Source: OMIS01 sp964443885 (GTDB lineage Bacteria; Patescibacteriota; Microgenomatia; UBA1400; PJMF01). From it: a DNA stretch of 14,785 bases. The DNA is taken from NCBI GenBank assembly GCA_964443885.1, contig CAYUES010000032.1, forward strand, positions 1 to 14,785. The letters run 5' to 3'. Numbering within the stretch: position 1 is the stretch's first letter; each line of letters begins with the position of its first letter. This document shows positions 1 through 6,893 of the stretch, piece after piece. A program made the translations under genes and the position numbers. The notes under the pieces were generated by a model. It did no database searches, was not told the origin of the DNA, and saw nothing but the letters and a program-made list of their open reading frames with translations.

Positions 1-2
1 AC

Positions 3-1703
3 TTTAAAGGTGAAGAAATCAGCCAAGGTGGCTCGACCATTACCCAGCAACTTGTCAAAATGCGGTTACTCAGTCCAGAAAAAACCTTTACGCGCAAAAT
101 CAAAGAGGTAATTCTGTCCGTCCTCGTGGAAGGTGCCTACTCAAAAGAAGAAATCTTGAGCATGTACCTCAATCAAGTACCCTACGGTGGTTCTACCTAT
201 GGTATTGAAGAAGCCTCTCAACGCTACTTTGGCAAGTCTTCCAATAAATTAACGCTCGCTGAGAGTGCGTTACTTGCTGGTCTACCCGCCGCGCCAACTG
301 CCTACTCGCCATTTGGTTCATATCCAGAATTAGCAGAAGCTCGCCAAGCTGAAGTCTTAAATCGAATGGTGATCGAAGGCTACATTCCTCAAGGAGATGC
401 CGACCAAGCTCTGGCGGAAACCTTAGCATTCCGGGCTAACTCGATTGACATCATGGCGCCACACTTTGTGATGTATGTCCGCGAGCTGTTGGGTGACAAG
501 TACGGTGAAGAGCAACTGTTAACACAAGGCTTAGAGATCCGTACTTCCCTAGATTTGGAGCTTCAAAACCAAGTACAAAAAATTGTCACTGATGAAATTA
601 CGTCATTACAACGTTTTAGAATTTCCAATGGCGCGGCTTTGGTGACTAATCCCCACACCGGCGAAGTTTTGGCAATGGTGGGCAGTAAAAATTACTTTGA
701 CTTCAAAAATGATGGTCAAGTGAATGTCACCACGCAAGAGCGTCAGCCAGGCTCTTCAATTAAGCCGATTACCTACGCAATGGCTTTAGAACGCGGCAGT
801 ACTGTTACTTCTTTGATTGCTGATGAACCAATTACCTACAACATTGCTGGTTCAGCTCCGTACGCACCTAAAAACTATGACGGTAAGTTCCACGGCCAAG
901 TTTCTCTCAAGGAAGCGCTCGCATCTTCATATAACATTCCTGCGGTAAAGCTGCTGGAAAGTGTTGGTATTTCTGCAATGATTAATAAAGCTGAAGCGAT
1001 GGGCATTACGACCTGGCAAGATCGCAAGCGCTACGGTCTCTCCCTTACACTGGGCGGTGGTGAAGTGCGGATGCTCGATATGACGAGTGTCTACGGCGCC
1101 TTTGCCAATCAAGGTGTCTCGATGCAAGCCAATCCAATTCTTGAGATTAAAAACTTCAAAGGTGAGGTTTTATATGAAAATACTTGTGCGCTGCGCAACA
1201 TTGACTGTGCGGGCAAACGCGTCCTCGATTCTAAAGTTGCGTTCTTGATTAGTAACATTCTTTCTGATAACCGCGCTCGTATTCCAGCTTTCGGCGCCCT
1301 GTCTGATTTGTTCATTCCTGGTCAAGAAGTTGCGGTCAAAACCGGTACTACTAACAGTCAGCGTGACAACTGGACGTTTGGGTACACCAGCGACCGTTTG
1401 GCTGGTGTCTGGGTCGGCAATAATGACAATACACCAATGAGTTATGTGGCGTCTGGTGTGACTGGGGCTTCTCCAATTTGGAATAAAATTATGCACTTGG
1501 TGCTCGATGATGAAAATCCACACACCTTTGAGATTCCAACTGGCGTCGTCAAAGCAAGTGTTTGTTTTAAAGGTGCCCAAGGTGTTCGAGTGAGTGAAGA
1601 GTTTTATGTGGCAGGTAGTGAACCTGCTTCTGGTTGTAATGTGGCACATCAAAAGAAAAATACCAAGAAACCAGCAGCGGTGGCTGCTGAGGTAAGAAAC
1701 TAA
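3..1703 (+). CDS. Class A penicillin-binding protein (PBP1A-like), 5' end missing
   Basis: Bifunctional peptidoglycan synthase: a GT51 glycosyltransferase polymerises lipid II and a transpeptidase domain cross-links stem peptides on the outer membrane face. The reading frame is open to the window edge, so the first in-frame ATG at 60 is internal. Bases 3-59 encode the GT51 signature GGSTITQQLVK. The N-terminal anchor helix and the catalytic Glu motif (EDxxFxxHxG) lie upstream of the window. Counting from that Met, further GT51 blocks are RKIKEVILS (12-20), EEILSMYLNQVPYG (30-43) and LTLAESALLAG (64-74). The transpeptidase motifs are SSIK at 232-235 (nucleophile Ser232), SYN at 290-292 and KTGTT at 427-431, so all catalytic residues appear intact. 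The C-terminus is a short Lys/Ala-rich tail. The gene converges on the minus-strand cmk group, with 73 bp between the two stop codons. Assignment to class A PBP is firm; the exact paralogue name is not. Confidence 0.96.
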   Translation, partial: FKGEEISQGGSTITQQLVKMRLLSPEKTFTRKIKEVILSVLVEGAYSKEEILSMYLNQVPYGGSTYGIEEASQRYFGKSSNKLTLAESALLAGLPAAPTAYSPFGSYPELAEARQAEVLNRMVIEGYIPQGDADQALAETLAFRANSIDIMAPHFVMYVRELLGDKYGEEQLLTQGLEIRTSLDLELQNQVQKIVTDEITSLQRFRISNGAALVTNPHTGEVLAMVGSKNYFDFKNDGQVNVTTQERQPGSSIKPITYAMALERGSTVTSLIADEPITYNIAGSAPYAPKNYDGKFHGQVSLKEALASSYNIPAVKLLESVGISAMINKAEAMGITTWQDRKRYGLSLTLGGGEVRMLDMTSVYGAFANQGVSMQANPILEIKNFKGEVLYENTCALRNIDCAGKRVLDSKVAFLISNILSDNRARIPAFGALSDLFIPGQEVAVKTGTTNSQRDNWTFGYTSDRLAGVWVGNNDNTPMSYVASGVTGASPIWNKIMHLVLDDENPHTFEIPTGVVKASVCFKGAQGVRVSEEFYVAGSEPASGCNVAHQKKNTKKPAAVAAEVRN

Positions 1704-1743
1704 TTTTATCAATCACAGGATATCAAGATAATTTCTCTGCTGC

Positions 1744-1784
1744 AGACGTTCGCCAACAGCTCACTTCACATCAAGACTATCTAA
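1744..1784 (-). repeat. Partial third copy (C) of the structured repeat, 3' part only
   Basis: Read on the minus strand this stretch aligns with the last ~40 bases of the core plus the start of the right arm. The strongest stretch, from GAAGTGAGCT to GGCGAACGTCT, differs from copy A at one base. Similarity weakens to about 70% before it and the first half of the element is absent. It may extend faintly to about 1800, inside the tail-anchored protein gene. It lies between convergent genes and covers the stop codon of the minus-strand one. Confidence 0.6.
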
Positions 1785-1989
1785 ACAGCAGCATCACAAC
1801 TGCTGAAACGAGTAAGGTGAGTACAAATAATCCCGGGGCAATCAAGCGCTCGATCAATTTATTCTTTTTCTTGAGACGATCTCGTTCTTTTTTTTCTCGG
1901 CGGGCTTGCTCTTTTCGACGTTGTTGCTCTTCAATCGAATCGGTTTCATCTTCAAGAGTCTGGGCAACTTCATCGCGAAAATTTTTCAT
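1777..1989 (-). CDS. Small tail-anchored membrane protein, function unknown
   Basis: A 70-residue protein starting MKNFRDEVAQ. It has a very charged Glu/Lys/Arg-rich stretch (about residues 10-47, probably a continuous helix or coiled coil), then one C-terminal hydrophobic segment (about 50-69) and a terminal Arg. This is a tail-anchor topology with the charged part in the cytoplasm. The ATG at 1989 lies 2 bp after the cmk stop, pointing to translational coupling. A TTG two codons upstream would overlap the cmk stop and is less likely. The last codons and the stop lie inside sequence related to the 108-bp repeat (see 1744-1784), so the present C-terminus may have been shaped by that element. 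I do not recognise a family. Coding status rests on the cmk coupling and the protein-like amphipathic and TM pattern. Confidence 0.62.
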   Translation of the reverse strand: MKNFRDEVAQTLEDETDSIEEQQRRKEQARREKKERDRLKKKNKLIERLIAPGLFVLTLLVSAVVMLLFR

Positions 1990-1991
1990 GG

Positions 1992-2684
1992 TCAACCTCG
2001 TAACACAGATACTTTTCCTACAATCAAATCAACAACTTGTTCAATTGAAAGATCGCTGGTATCAATCACCCAAGCATCAGGCACGATTTTCAATGGATCA
2101 ACCGAGCGCGTAGTATCCAAGGTATCTCGTTCAACTAGCTGCATATAGACTTGTTCAAAGCCTACATCCTGTCCTTTAGTAAGTAGTTGAATGTGACGGC
2201 GCTTGGCGCGGACAGTGTCACCAGCTGTGAGGTAAATCTTGAGGTTAGCATCGGGTAAAACGCGGTAGGTAATATCGCGGCCTTCCATGACTACTTCTTT
2301 ATTTTCCGCAATAATTTGCTGTTTTTCAACCAAAACTCGACGTACTTCAGGTAAAGCAGCTACCGTTGAAGCGCCCTTACTGACTTGCTCGGTACGAATC
2401 GCCCAAGAGACGTCTTCACCATTGATAAGAACGGTGGTGAGCCGACCATCTTTTTCATCACCGACAGGGTTGCGCATATCAATCGTTGTTTGCTGGAGGA
2501 GCTCAACCAGCTGTGCTTCTTGCTCTAAGGGAATGTTATTTTGTTGGCCGAGTAAAGCAACCACTCGATACATCGCGCCCGTATCGACATATAAGAAACC
2601 TAATCGATCAGCCACTAGGCGTGAAATTGTACCTTTTCCGGCCGCGACCGGACCGTCAATCGCGATGTGAAACGGCTGCGACAT
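1992..2684 (-). CDS. cmk: Cytidylate kinase
   Basis: Phosphorylates CMP and dCMP with ATP to give CDP and dCDP in cytoplasmic pyrimidine salvage. The 230 residues match the usual bacterial Cmk length. Visible motifs are the P-loop GPVAAGKGT (11-19), DTGAMYR (34-40, nucleotide-monophosphate site), a mid-protein NMP-binding insert (about 65-110), EGRDI (134-138) with the catalytic Arg-Asp, and the Arg-rich lid AKRRHIQ. The residues after EGRDI read TYRVLPDA where most Cmks have GTVVFPDA, a mild divergence. A GGGAG sequence 5 bp before the ATG is a plausible Shine-Dalgarno. The stop is TGA. It follows the 91-aa membrane protein gene by 49 bp and precedes the tail-anchored protein by 2 bp, so the three may be cotranscribed. 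Confidence 0.97.
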   Translation of the reverse strand: MSQPFHIAIDGPVAAGKGTISRLVADRLGFLYVDTGAMYRVVALLGQQNNIPLEQEAQLVELLQQTTIDMRNPVGDEKDGRLTTVLINGEDVSWAIRTEQVSKGASTVAALPEVRRVLVEKQQIIAENKEVVMEGRDITYRVLPDANLKIYLTAGDTVRAKRRHIQLLTKGQDVGFEQVYMQLVERDTLDTTRSVDPLKIVPDAWVIDTSDLSIEQVVDLIVGKVSVLRG

Positions 2685-2733
2685 AGAACTCCCTTAAGCT
2701 GTTAGTAACAACAGATAGTGTACCAAAGAAACG

Positions 2734-3009
2734 TTATTTTCTCTTCTTGGTTTTTGGAGCTGGGCGGCGAGAAGCAGCTTTTGCTTTTGGAGCAGCTTTC
2801 TTAGGAGCTGGGCGACTTGCTGCACGACGTGGAGCTGAAGTAGAGTCCCAGTCTTCTTTATCAGAGATAAGCAGACCACCTAAACCGACGATGATTAAGA
2901 TCAGCGGCCAGAGATTCCAAAACGTAGCTGGCATCATACCAACTGAGGTTGCGAGGGCGATAATTCCCAAAATTACTAATGCGACGGGCCAGAAAACTCT
3001 TTTAGGCAT
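2734..3009 (-). CDS. Small two-helix membrane protein with basic Ala/Pro/Lys tail (LiaI/LiaF-TM, DUF5668-like)
   Basis: A 91-residue protein with two hydrophobic segments (about residues 5-23 and 29-48) joined by a short turn containing NLWPLILIIVGLGGLL. This pattern is typical of the LiaI-LiaF-like transmembrane region (DUF5668) found in many small bacterial membrane proteins. The rest (about 50-91) is a low-complexity tail rich in Ala, Pro, Lys and Arg that ends KTKKRK, probably cytoplasmic and able to contact nucleic acid, ribosomes or anionic lipid. An AGGGA sequence about 8 bp before the ATG could serve as a Shine-Dalgarno. It lies upstream of cmk on the same strand. The family resemblance is by pattern only and no enzymatic function is implied. 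Confidence 0.75.
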   Translation of the reverse strand: MPKRVFWPVALVILGIIALATSVGMMPATFWNLWPLILIIVGLGGLLISDKEDWDSTSAPRRAASRPAPKKAAPKAKAASRRPAPKTKKRK

Positions 3010-3106
3010 GGCAGGTATCCCTATTGAATAAAATATGTACTAATATGTGTTCTATTAAAGCAGAAATATTACACTAAAGTCGAGGGGCAGAATTTGTCCT
3101 GAAAAA

Positions 3107-3553
3107 TTATCGAATTTTATACTTGGTATCTCGCTCCATCTCACGTTCTTGGTCACGCTGTTTTAAGACGGCACGCTTCTCGAAGACTTTTTTACCTCTG
3201 CCGACACCGATGTCTAACTTGATGTTACGACCACCCGCAAAAAATGAAAGTGGCACAATCGTACGGCCTTTGTTGTGACTCCACTCTTGGAGCTCTAGCA
3301 ACTCTTTTTTATTCAAAAGTAATTTACGAGTGCGTTTCGGATCGTAGTCTTTTTCCTGAGAGTATGGATATTTGTTGATTTGCGCATTCAATAAAAATGC
3401 CTCACCACCAATTATTTTGATGTAACTGCCCGCAAAACTACCATGACCAAGGCGCAGGCTTTTGACTTCCTGACCCGACAAAACCACCCCGGCAGTGAAA
3501 GTCTGCTCGATGGTGTACTCGTGACGCGCTTTTTTATTAAAAATAAGTGACAT
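3107..3553 (-). CDS. smpB: SsrA-binding protein SmpB
   Basis: SmpB binds tmRNA and delivers it to stalled ribosomes for trans-translation. At 148 residues it has normal length. Family landmarks in order are NKKARHEYTIEQTFTAGVVL (6-25), the GQEVKSLR block, SYIKIIGGEAFLLNAQINKYPY, the DPKRTRKLLLNKKE segment, and the basic C-terminal tail KKVFEKRAVLKQRDQEREMERD, which enters the decoding centre. The tmRNA gene itself is not in this window. A TATACT box sits only 6 bp before the ATG (3560-3565), so the mRNA is probably leaderless. The 108-bp structured element (3598-3705) lies just upstream of this promoter, in the opposite orientation. Confidence 0.97.
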   Translation of the reverse strand: MSLIFNKKARHEYTIEQTFTAGVVLSGQEVKSLRLGHGSFAGSYIKIIGGEAFLLNAQINKYPYSQEKDYDPKRTRKLLLNKKELLELQEWSHNKGRTIVPLSFFAGGRNIKLDIGVGRGKKVFEKRAVLKQRDQEREMERDTKYKIR

Positions 3554-3559
3554 GGAGGT

Positions 3560-3565
3560 AGTATA
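3560..3565 (-). promoter_or_regulatory. Putative -10 box of the smpB promoter (leaderless)
   Basis: On the minus strand the sequence TATACT is followed by ACCTCC and then the smpB ATG. With a start site 6-8 nt past the box, transcription would begin at or within a base or two of the start codon. No good -35 hexamer is visible at 17 bp spacing, so this call is weaker than the lepA and rpsT promoters. Confidence 0.45.
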
Positions 3566-3597
3566 CCAGGTAGAAAGCGATAATTTTGTAAAAATAT

Positions 3598-3705
3598 TTC
3601 TTTTAGGAGTCTTAGGAAGCCGTCACTGCTTACTATTAAGTTGTGTGAGTGCTACTGGATAGGCTGACTACGAAGTGAGCTATTGGCGAACGTCTCCGAA
3701 AAGGA
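3598..3705 (+). repeat. 108-bp structured intergenic repeat, copy A
   Basis: Copy A has an 84-bp core (3610-3693) flanked by 12-bp inverted arms (3598-3609 and 3694-3705). The arms pair at 10 of 12 positions as Watson-Crick plus one T-G wobble. The core matches copy B (6889-6996, opposite strand) at 73 of 84 positions. The core can also fold inside: CTTA/TAAG closes a small hairpin (core positions 20-31), GCCG pairs with TGGC (10-13 with 75-78), and ATAgGCT pairs with AGCTAT (50-74). It lies between smpB and the 680-aa gene, outside any credible gene. No transposase or target-site duplication is apparent. Confidence 0.85.
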
Positions 3706-3729
3706 AGATTTTTATATAATTTACTTGCA

Positions 3730-5772
3730 CTATAATCCAACTTCATACACGATGGAGCCGCTGATGGCAAAAACTCGCCCAAGCTGTTCATTCACAAAAA
3801 ATGTGGTTGCCGATGCCAGCGAGTCACTACGTACTTCACGGATAAACTGGCCATCTTTGGAGATAATTGCCACCCGTTTTTTCTCTGGTTCAAGAACATA
3901 CAAATTAGCAGCACCTTCTTGCGTAAACAAAAACACTGGTGTTTCAAACGCTTCCTGCAAACCCGTTATCTCAAACGCCACCGCCCGCCCACTCGTAAAT
4001 TTTTTAATCTCCCCCAATTGGGTAGAAATCCATACATCGCCATCGATCATAAACGAAGTCACACTTTCAAATGGTACCCCAAGTGGATCTTGGAGCCAAC
4101 CAATCGGATCAGAAAAACTCCCTTCAGATTTTGAGTAGCGGTAAATATTGCGCTTTTCAGGATTAAAAATATAGACATAGCTGCCAAATGAATTCACAAA
4201 TTTTGCCGCACGATTTGAGTCCCCGACTTCTTTGATCGGAGTGGGAGCGCCATCGGCAGTTAGTGGAATAGCAAAAACACCAGTCGCCACAACAGCGACA
4301 TTTTCCTCTTGAGGACTAATCGAGACAACTGGTTCTAACGCAGTCAAATCTTTAGTGAAAACTTGTTTTGTTGGCAAGTCTAAAACAATCATTTGTTTTT
4401 TTTGAGAATCAATAAAAATACTTTTTTCTCCCTGTACTGTTGCTAGGTTTGTTACAAAATCTGAACTTGCCAGGCGTAAATCATAAAAAATCGGTAGTTG
4501 CGAAAAGGCCTCCTGGCCAGAAATTTCTTGTTGCGCACCCTGCGCTTCTGTAACTGCTTCTTCTAAAGCCTTTCGTACTTGTGTCGATCCTGTTTCTGAA
4601 TATTGAGACTGCAGAGCAACCAGTTCTGAAATTATTGCATCTAAGTTTGATCGTGCGCTGAGGGGATCATTTCCAGCGGCAGCTTTGGCTGCATCAATTC
4701 TCGTTGTAAATGGAGCTACCATTTCAGATGCTAAAGCTCGCTGCGCTCGCAGGTGTAGTACATAATAAACTCCGCCGCCTAATAAGGCGAGGATACACAC
4801 TACTCCAATCAAAATTGTAGCTAGAGACCGATTTGAGACATGCTCACCAACATAGGTTTTTTTAGAGAATAATCTCTTGATTGAAGGAACAAAATCACTG
4901 ATTCGAGCCCTCCATGTAGTAAAAGAAATCTTTCGACGTACCGGTGTGGCTGGAATTGATTGAGTAAATTGTGTGGTTTGCGACTCAATATGCTGGAGAT
5001 TTTCTAAAGCTGGTTGCTCAACGATCCTGGAATGTGCCGTATCTCGCTGGTGTTCATGCGAATCAAACTCTGCCGGCACTGACCATTCAGATGCGTGTCC
5101 AACTGCAGATGAAGTTGCTCCTATAATCGGTCGATCTTCTACAACTTTTCTTTCAACTTCTTCAATGAGATTGGCGGCTTTGTACAAATCCTCAATTTTT
5201 GCTTGATCTCGCGCAGTAGTAGAAATAAATGCAACTGCACTTTTTGAAGAATCTTCTAGGGAATGAATCGCCGGGACAATACTGGTGATGACACCATCAA
5301 CATCAAAGCCTTGTCCAAACTGCAACTCAATTGTTGGTAAAAACTGCCGAGCAGCCTGTGTAGAGAAAATAAATGTATCATCATCTTGAGCAGTGCCTTC
5401 AAGTAAGCCTACTTCCCCCTCTGACTCAACCAGCGCTCCAACTTTATTTTTACGCTTCAGCCATGCAGTTCCATAGACTGAACTAATAATGCAGCGGCCA
5501 TCGGCAAATAACCCTAGTGTTAGGGATAACTCACACTGCTGCTCTCTAGTAATTTTGGATAAATATTCAACAAACTCGTAGACCTGTTGGGCAGTACTTG
5601 GCTGCTGGTCGAGGATTTGAGTCACGATGTCTCGTCCAACACCCCCAGCATTTGCACCTGCTACAGACAAAGTTCCAATTAAATGACTTCCACCATAAAC
5701 ATGATCGATAACTTGAGACCAACCATTTACTTGAGGCAGACCGACAACTGGAGTAACGCTCACCACTTGCAT
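3730..5772 (-). CDS. Single-pass membrane protein: phosphatase-like cytoplasmic region, TM helix, propeller-like outer region
   Basis: A 680-residue protein. Residues 1 to about 185 are a mixed alpha/beta domain; the stretch ADGRCIISSVYGTAWLKRKN and the following VGLLEGTAQDDDTFIFSTQA recall the order of strands in PP2C (PPM) phosphatases. The Asp-Gly expected near the second block is FSTQ here, so catalysis is doubtful. Residues about 186-310 are a polar linker ending in a basic patch. One TM helix spans about 316-339, a helical or coiled region about 345-420, and about 425-680 shows repeated short beta-strand units such as KSIFIDSQKKQMIVLDLPTK that suggest a beta-propeller outside the cell. 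It follows the gap-split two-helix protein gene by about 50 bp and has its own promoter (5783-5811). The whole architecture is unfamiliar to me as a named family, and the PP2C and propeller calls are inference from pattern only. Confidence 0.8.
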   Translation of the reverse strand: MQVVSVTPVVGLPQVNGWSQVIDHVYGGSHLIGTLSVAGANAGGVGRDIVTQILDQQPSTAQQVYEFVEYLSKITREQQCELSLTLGLFADGRCIISSVYGTAWLKRKNKVGALVESEGEVGLLEGTAQDDDTFIFSTQAARQFLPTIELQFGQGFDVDGVITSIVPAIHSLEDSSKSAVAFISTTARDQAKIEDLYKAANLIEEVERKVVEDRPIIGATSSAVGHASEWSVPAEFDSHEHQRDTAHSRIVEQPALENLQHIESQTTQFTQSIPATPVRRKISFTTWRARISDFVPSIKRLFSKKTYVGEHVSNRSLATILIGVVCILALLGGGVYYVLHLRAQRALASEMVAPFTTRIDAAKAAAGNDPLSARSNLDAIISELVALQSQYSETGSTQVRKALEEAVTEAQGAQQEISGQEAFSQLPIFYDLRLASSDFVTNLATVQGEKSIFIDSQKKQMIVLDLPTKQVFTKDLTALEPVVSISPQEENVAVVATGVFAIPLTADGAPTPIKEVGDSNRAAKFVNSFGSYVYIFNPEKRNIYRYSKSEGSFSDPIGWLQDPLGVPFESVTSFMIDGDVWISTQLGEIKKFTSGRAVAFEITGLQEAFETPVFLFTQEGAANLYVLEPEKKRVAIISKDGQFIREVRSDSLASATTFFVNEQLGRVFAISGSIVYEVGL

Positions 5773-5782
5773 TCTTGAGGGT

Positions 5783-5811
5783 ATTCTAACACGCCTTGAG
5801 CACTCTGACAG
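5783..5811 (-). promoter_or_regulatory. Promoter of the 680-aa membrane protein gene
   Basis: On the minus strand CTGTCA (5806-5811) is separated by 17 bp from TAGAAT (5783-5788), which is preceded by TGT to give an extended -10 (TGnTAGAAT). The box ends 10 bp before the ATG, so the expected leader is about 4 nt and leaves no room for a Shine-Dalgarno. Confidence 0.6.
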
Positions 5812-5823
5812 GGAAGTTTATAT

Positions 5824-6088
5824 TTACAAACTAATGAAGAAAATTATGACTACAACAATTGCAGCAAAAAGATGGACNNNNNNNNNNTAGAAAACTAGAA
5901 AGACTTGTTACAACTGTGTGGCGCATTAAACTAATTTGTCGAACTACAACAAAACTAAAAACAACATATAAAATTGCTGCAGTTACAAATAAAAACTTCA
6001 TCAACCCAAGGAAAATTGGCGTATTTGTCAATTGAAAAACAGTATCAGTACCTGGATTAATTTGGAGTTGTAGTAAGGTTGCCAACAT
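5824..6088 (-). CDS. Two-helix membrane protein, interrupted by an assembly gap
   Basis: The N-terminal 67 codons (6088 to 5888) encode MLATLLQLQINPGTD, a hydrophobic segment (about residues 27-50) and a VVVRQISLMRHTV segment. After the 10-N gap (5878-5887), the frame that makes protein sense reads VHLFAAIVVVIIFFISL and stops at 5824. It is a second TM helix in a frame offset from a literal reading through ten Ns. Thus the missing stretch must be a multiple of three and the ten Ns are a placeholder. Read literally, the frame gives a Cys/His-rich ending to 5831 that looks artefactual. The two-helix layout with RQ..LM between the helices resembles small uncharacterised membrane proteins common in Microgenomates (recollection, not a search). 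The ATG is 8 bp after the bPH2 gene stop, with AGGAA as a likely Shine-Dalgarno, so the two form an operon. Confidence 0.72.
5878..5887. other. Assembly gap (10 N)
   Basis: Ten Ns inside the two-helix membrane protein gene. Flanking reading frames require a true length divisible by three, so ten is not the real size. Confidence 0.97.
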
Positions 6089-6096
6089 ACGTTTTC

Positions 6097-6893
6097 CTAG
6101 TTTACTCTTCCTTCAATTTTTTCGCGCTCTTCTTCGATCATTAACTCATTAAGTAGTTTAGTAACCTGAGAAGGGTGTGGGACATCTTCAAACTCAAACT
6201 GGCGCTTTTCAGCGGCAGTTTGCACGGAGACAGTTCCAAAATCAAAAACTGAGCGCAGTGCACCACCTTTGGTAGCGGTTACATCCTCGATGTTATCAAG
6301 TTTTGCGGTAGAAATATTTTGATATATCAGGGAAAGAAAATCTACGTCAATAATACGCTCGTCGGTAATGATATATACATTGAAGTACCACGTCAAAAAT
6401 GACTCAATAATAAAACCGGAAAGCAGCATATACCAACCTAGTACTGCCGCAAACTCATACACTGGTGGTAAAAAACCCAAAAATGGAATACCAGAGAAAA
6501 TAATCGGCACCAACGCAATAATAATCGCAACAAAAATCCAGCCAAGTTGGGTTAACGGGTGTTTGCGTAGCAGTAAGAGAATTTGTTCGTCAGGAGCTTG
6601 CGTAGAAAAAGCAGTCCAGCGAGGCTTGGCGGCAAAAGCAGCCCAAGGTGAAGTTTCAGCAGCAAGGCCAGACATCACTTCAGAATATTCTTCAACAGCT
6701 TTGCGTTTGCTTTTTTGCTCGTGCTTTATCTCGGCACGTTTTTCTTTCACTGAATGTAAAACCGCTTCTTTAGTAGGAGGTTGTGGCTCTGCTTCGCCAT
6801 GAGTGATGTGTTCTGAANNNNNNNNNNCAGGTTGGAAGTAGGAATAGGATCAATAGAAGTTCTACGAACTATACCTATAGATAGATTGTTCAT
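6097..6893 (-). CDS. bPH2-domain (YdbS/DUF304-like) membrane protein, interrupted by an assembly gap
   Basis: From the GTG at 6750, residues 1-25 are charged. Two TM segments follow (about 69-93 and 100-120), then a bacterial PH-like domain (about 124-200): NVYIITDERIIDVDFLSLIY, NISTAKLDNIEDV and FDFGTVSVQTA match the characteristic bPH2 strands. Family members are membrane-associated and mostly uncharacterised. The frame stays open upstream of that GTG to the gap at 6818-6827 (SEHITHGEAEPQPPTKEAVL). Across the gap, 22 in-frame codons begin at an ATG at 6893 (MNNLSIGIVRRTSIDPIPTS) and end exactly at the gap edge. I therefore favour 6893 as the start, with a true gap length of 2 modulo 3. This is inference and an intermediate start remains possible. 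The 6893 ATG lies inside the right arm of repeat copy B. The gene is followed 8 bp later by the two-helix protein. Confidence 0.75.
6818..6827. other. Assembly gap (10 N)
   Basis: Ten Ns inside the N-terminal coding region of the bPH2 protein. The flanking frames join only if the true gap length leaves remainder 2 modulo 3. Confidence 0.97.

Noticed and set aside
1170..1712. 180-codon open frame on the minus strand inside the PBP gene
   Set aside because: It is wholly antisense to an intact, motif-rich PBP. Its translation is rich in His, Thr, Cys and Trp without domain pattern, and it has no promoter or ribosome-binding site.
3598..3705. Hammerhead ribozyme in the repeat (CTGACTACGAAG resembles the CUGANGA...GAAA core)
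   Set aside because: The conserved G of CUGANGA is replaced (CTGACTA) and no GAAA with correctly placed stems is present.
3683..4138. 151-codon plus-strand frame starting inside repeat copy A
   Set aside because: Almost all of it is antisense to the 3' part of the 680-aa gene, and the translation has no recognisable domain or hydrophobic pattern.
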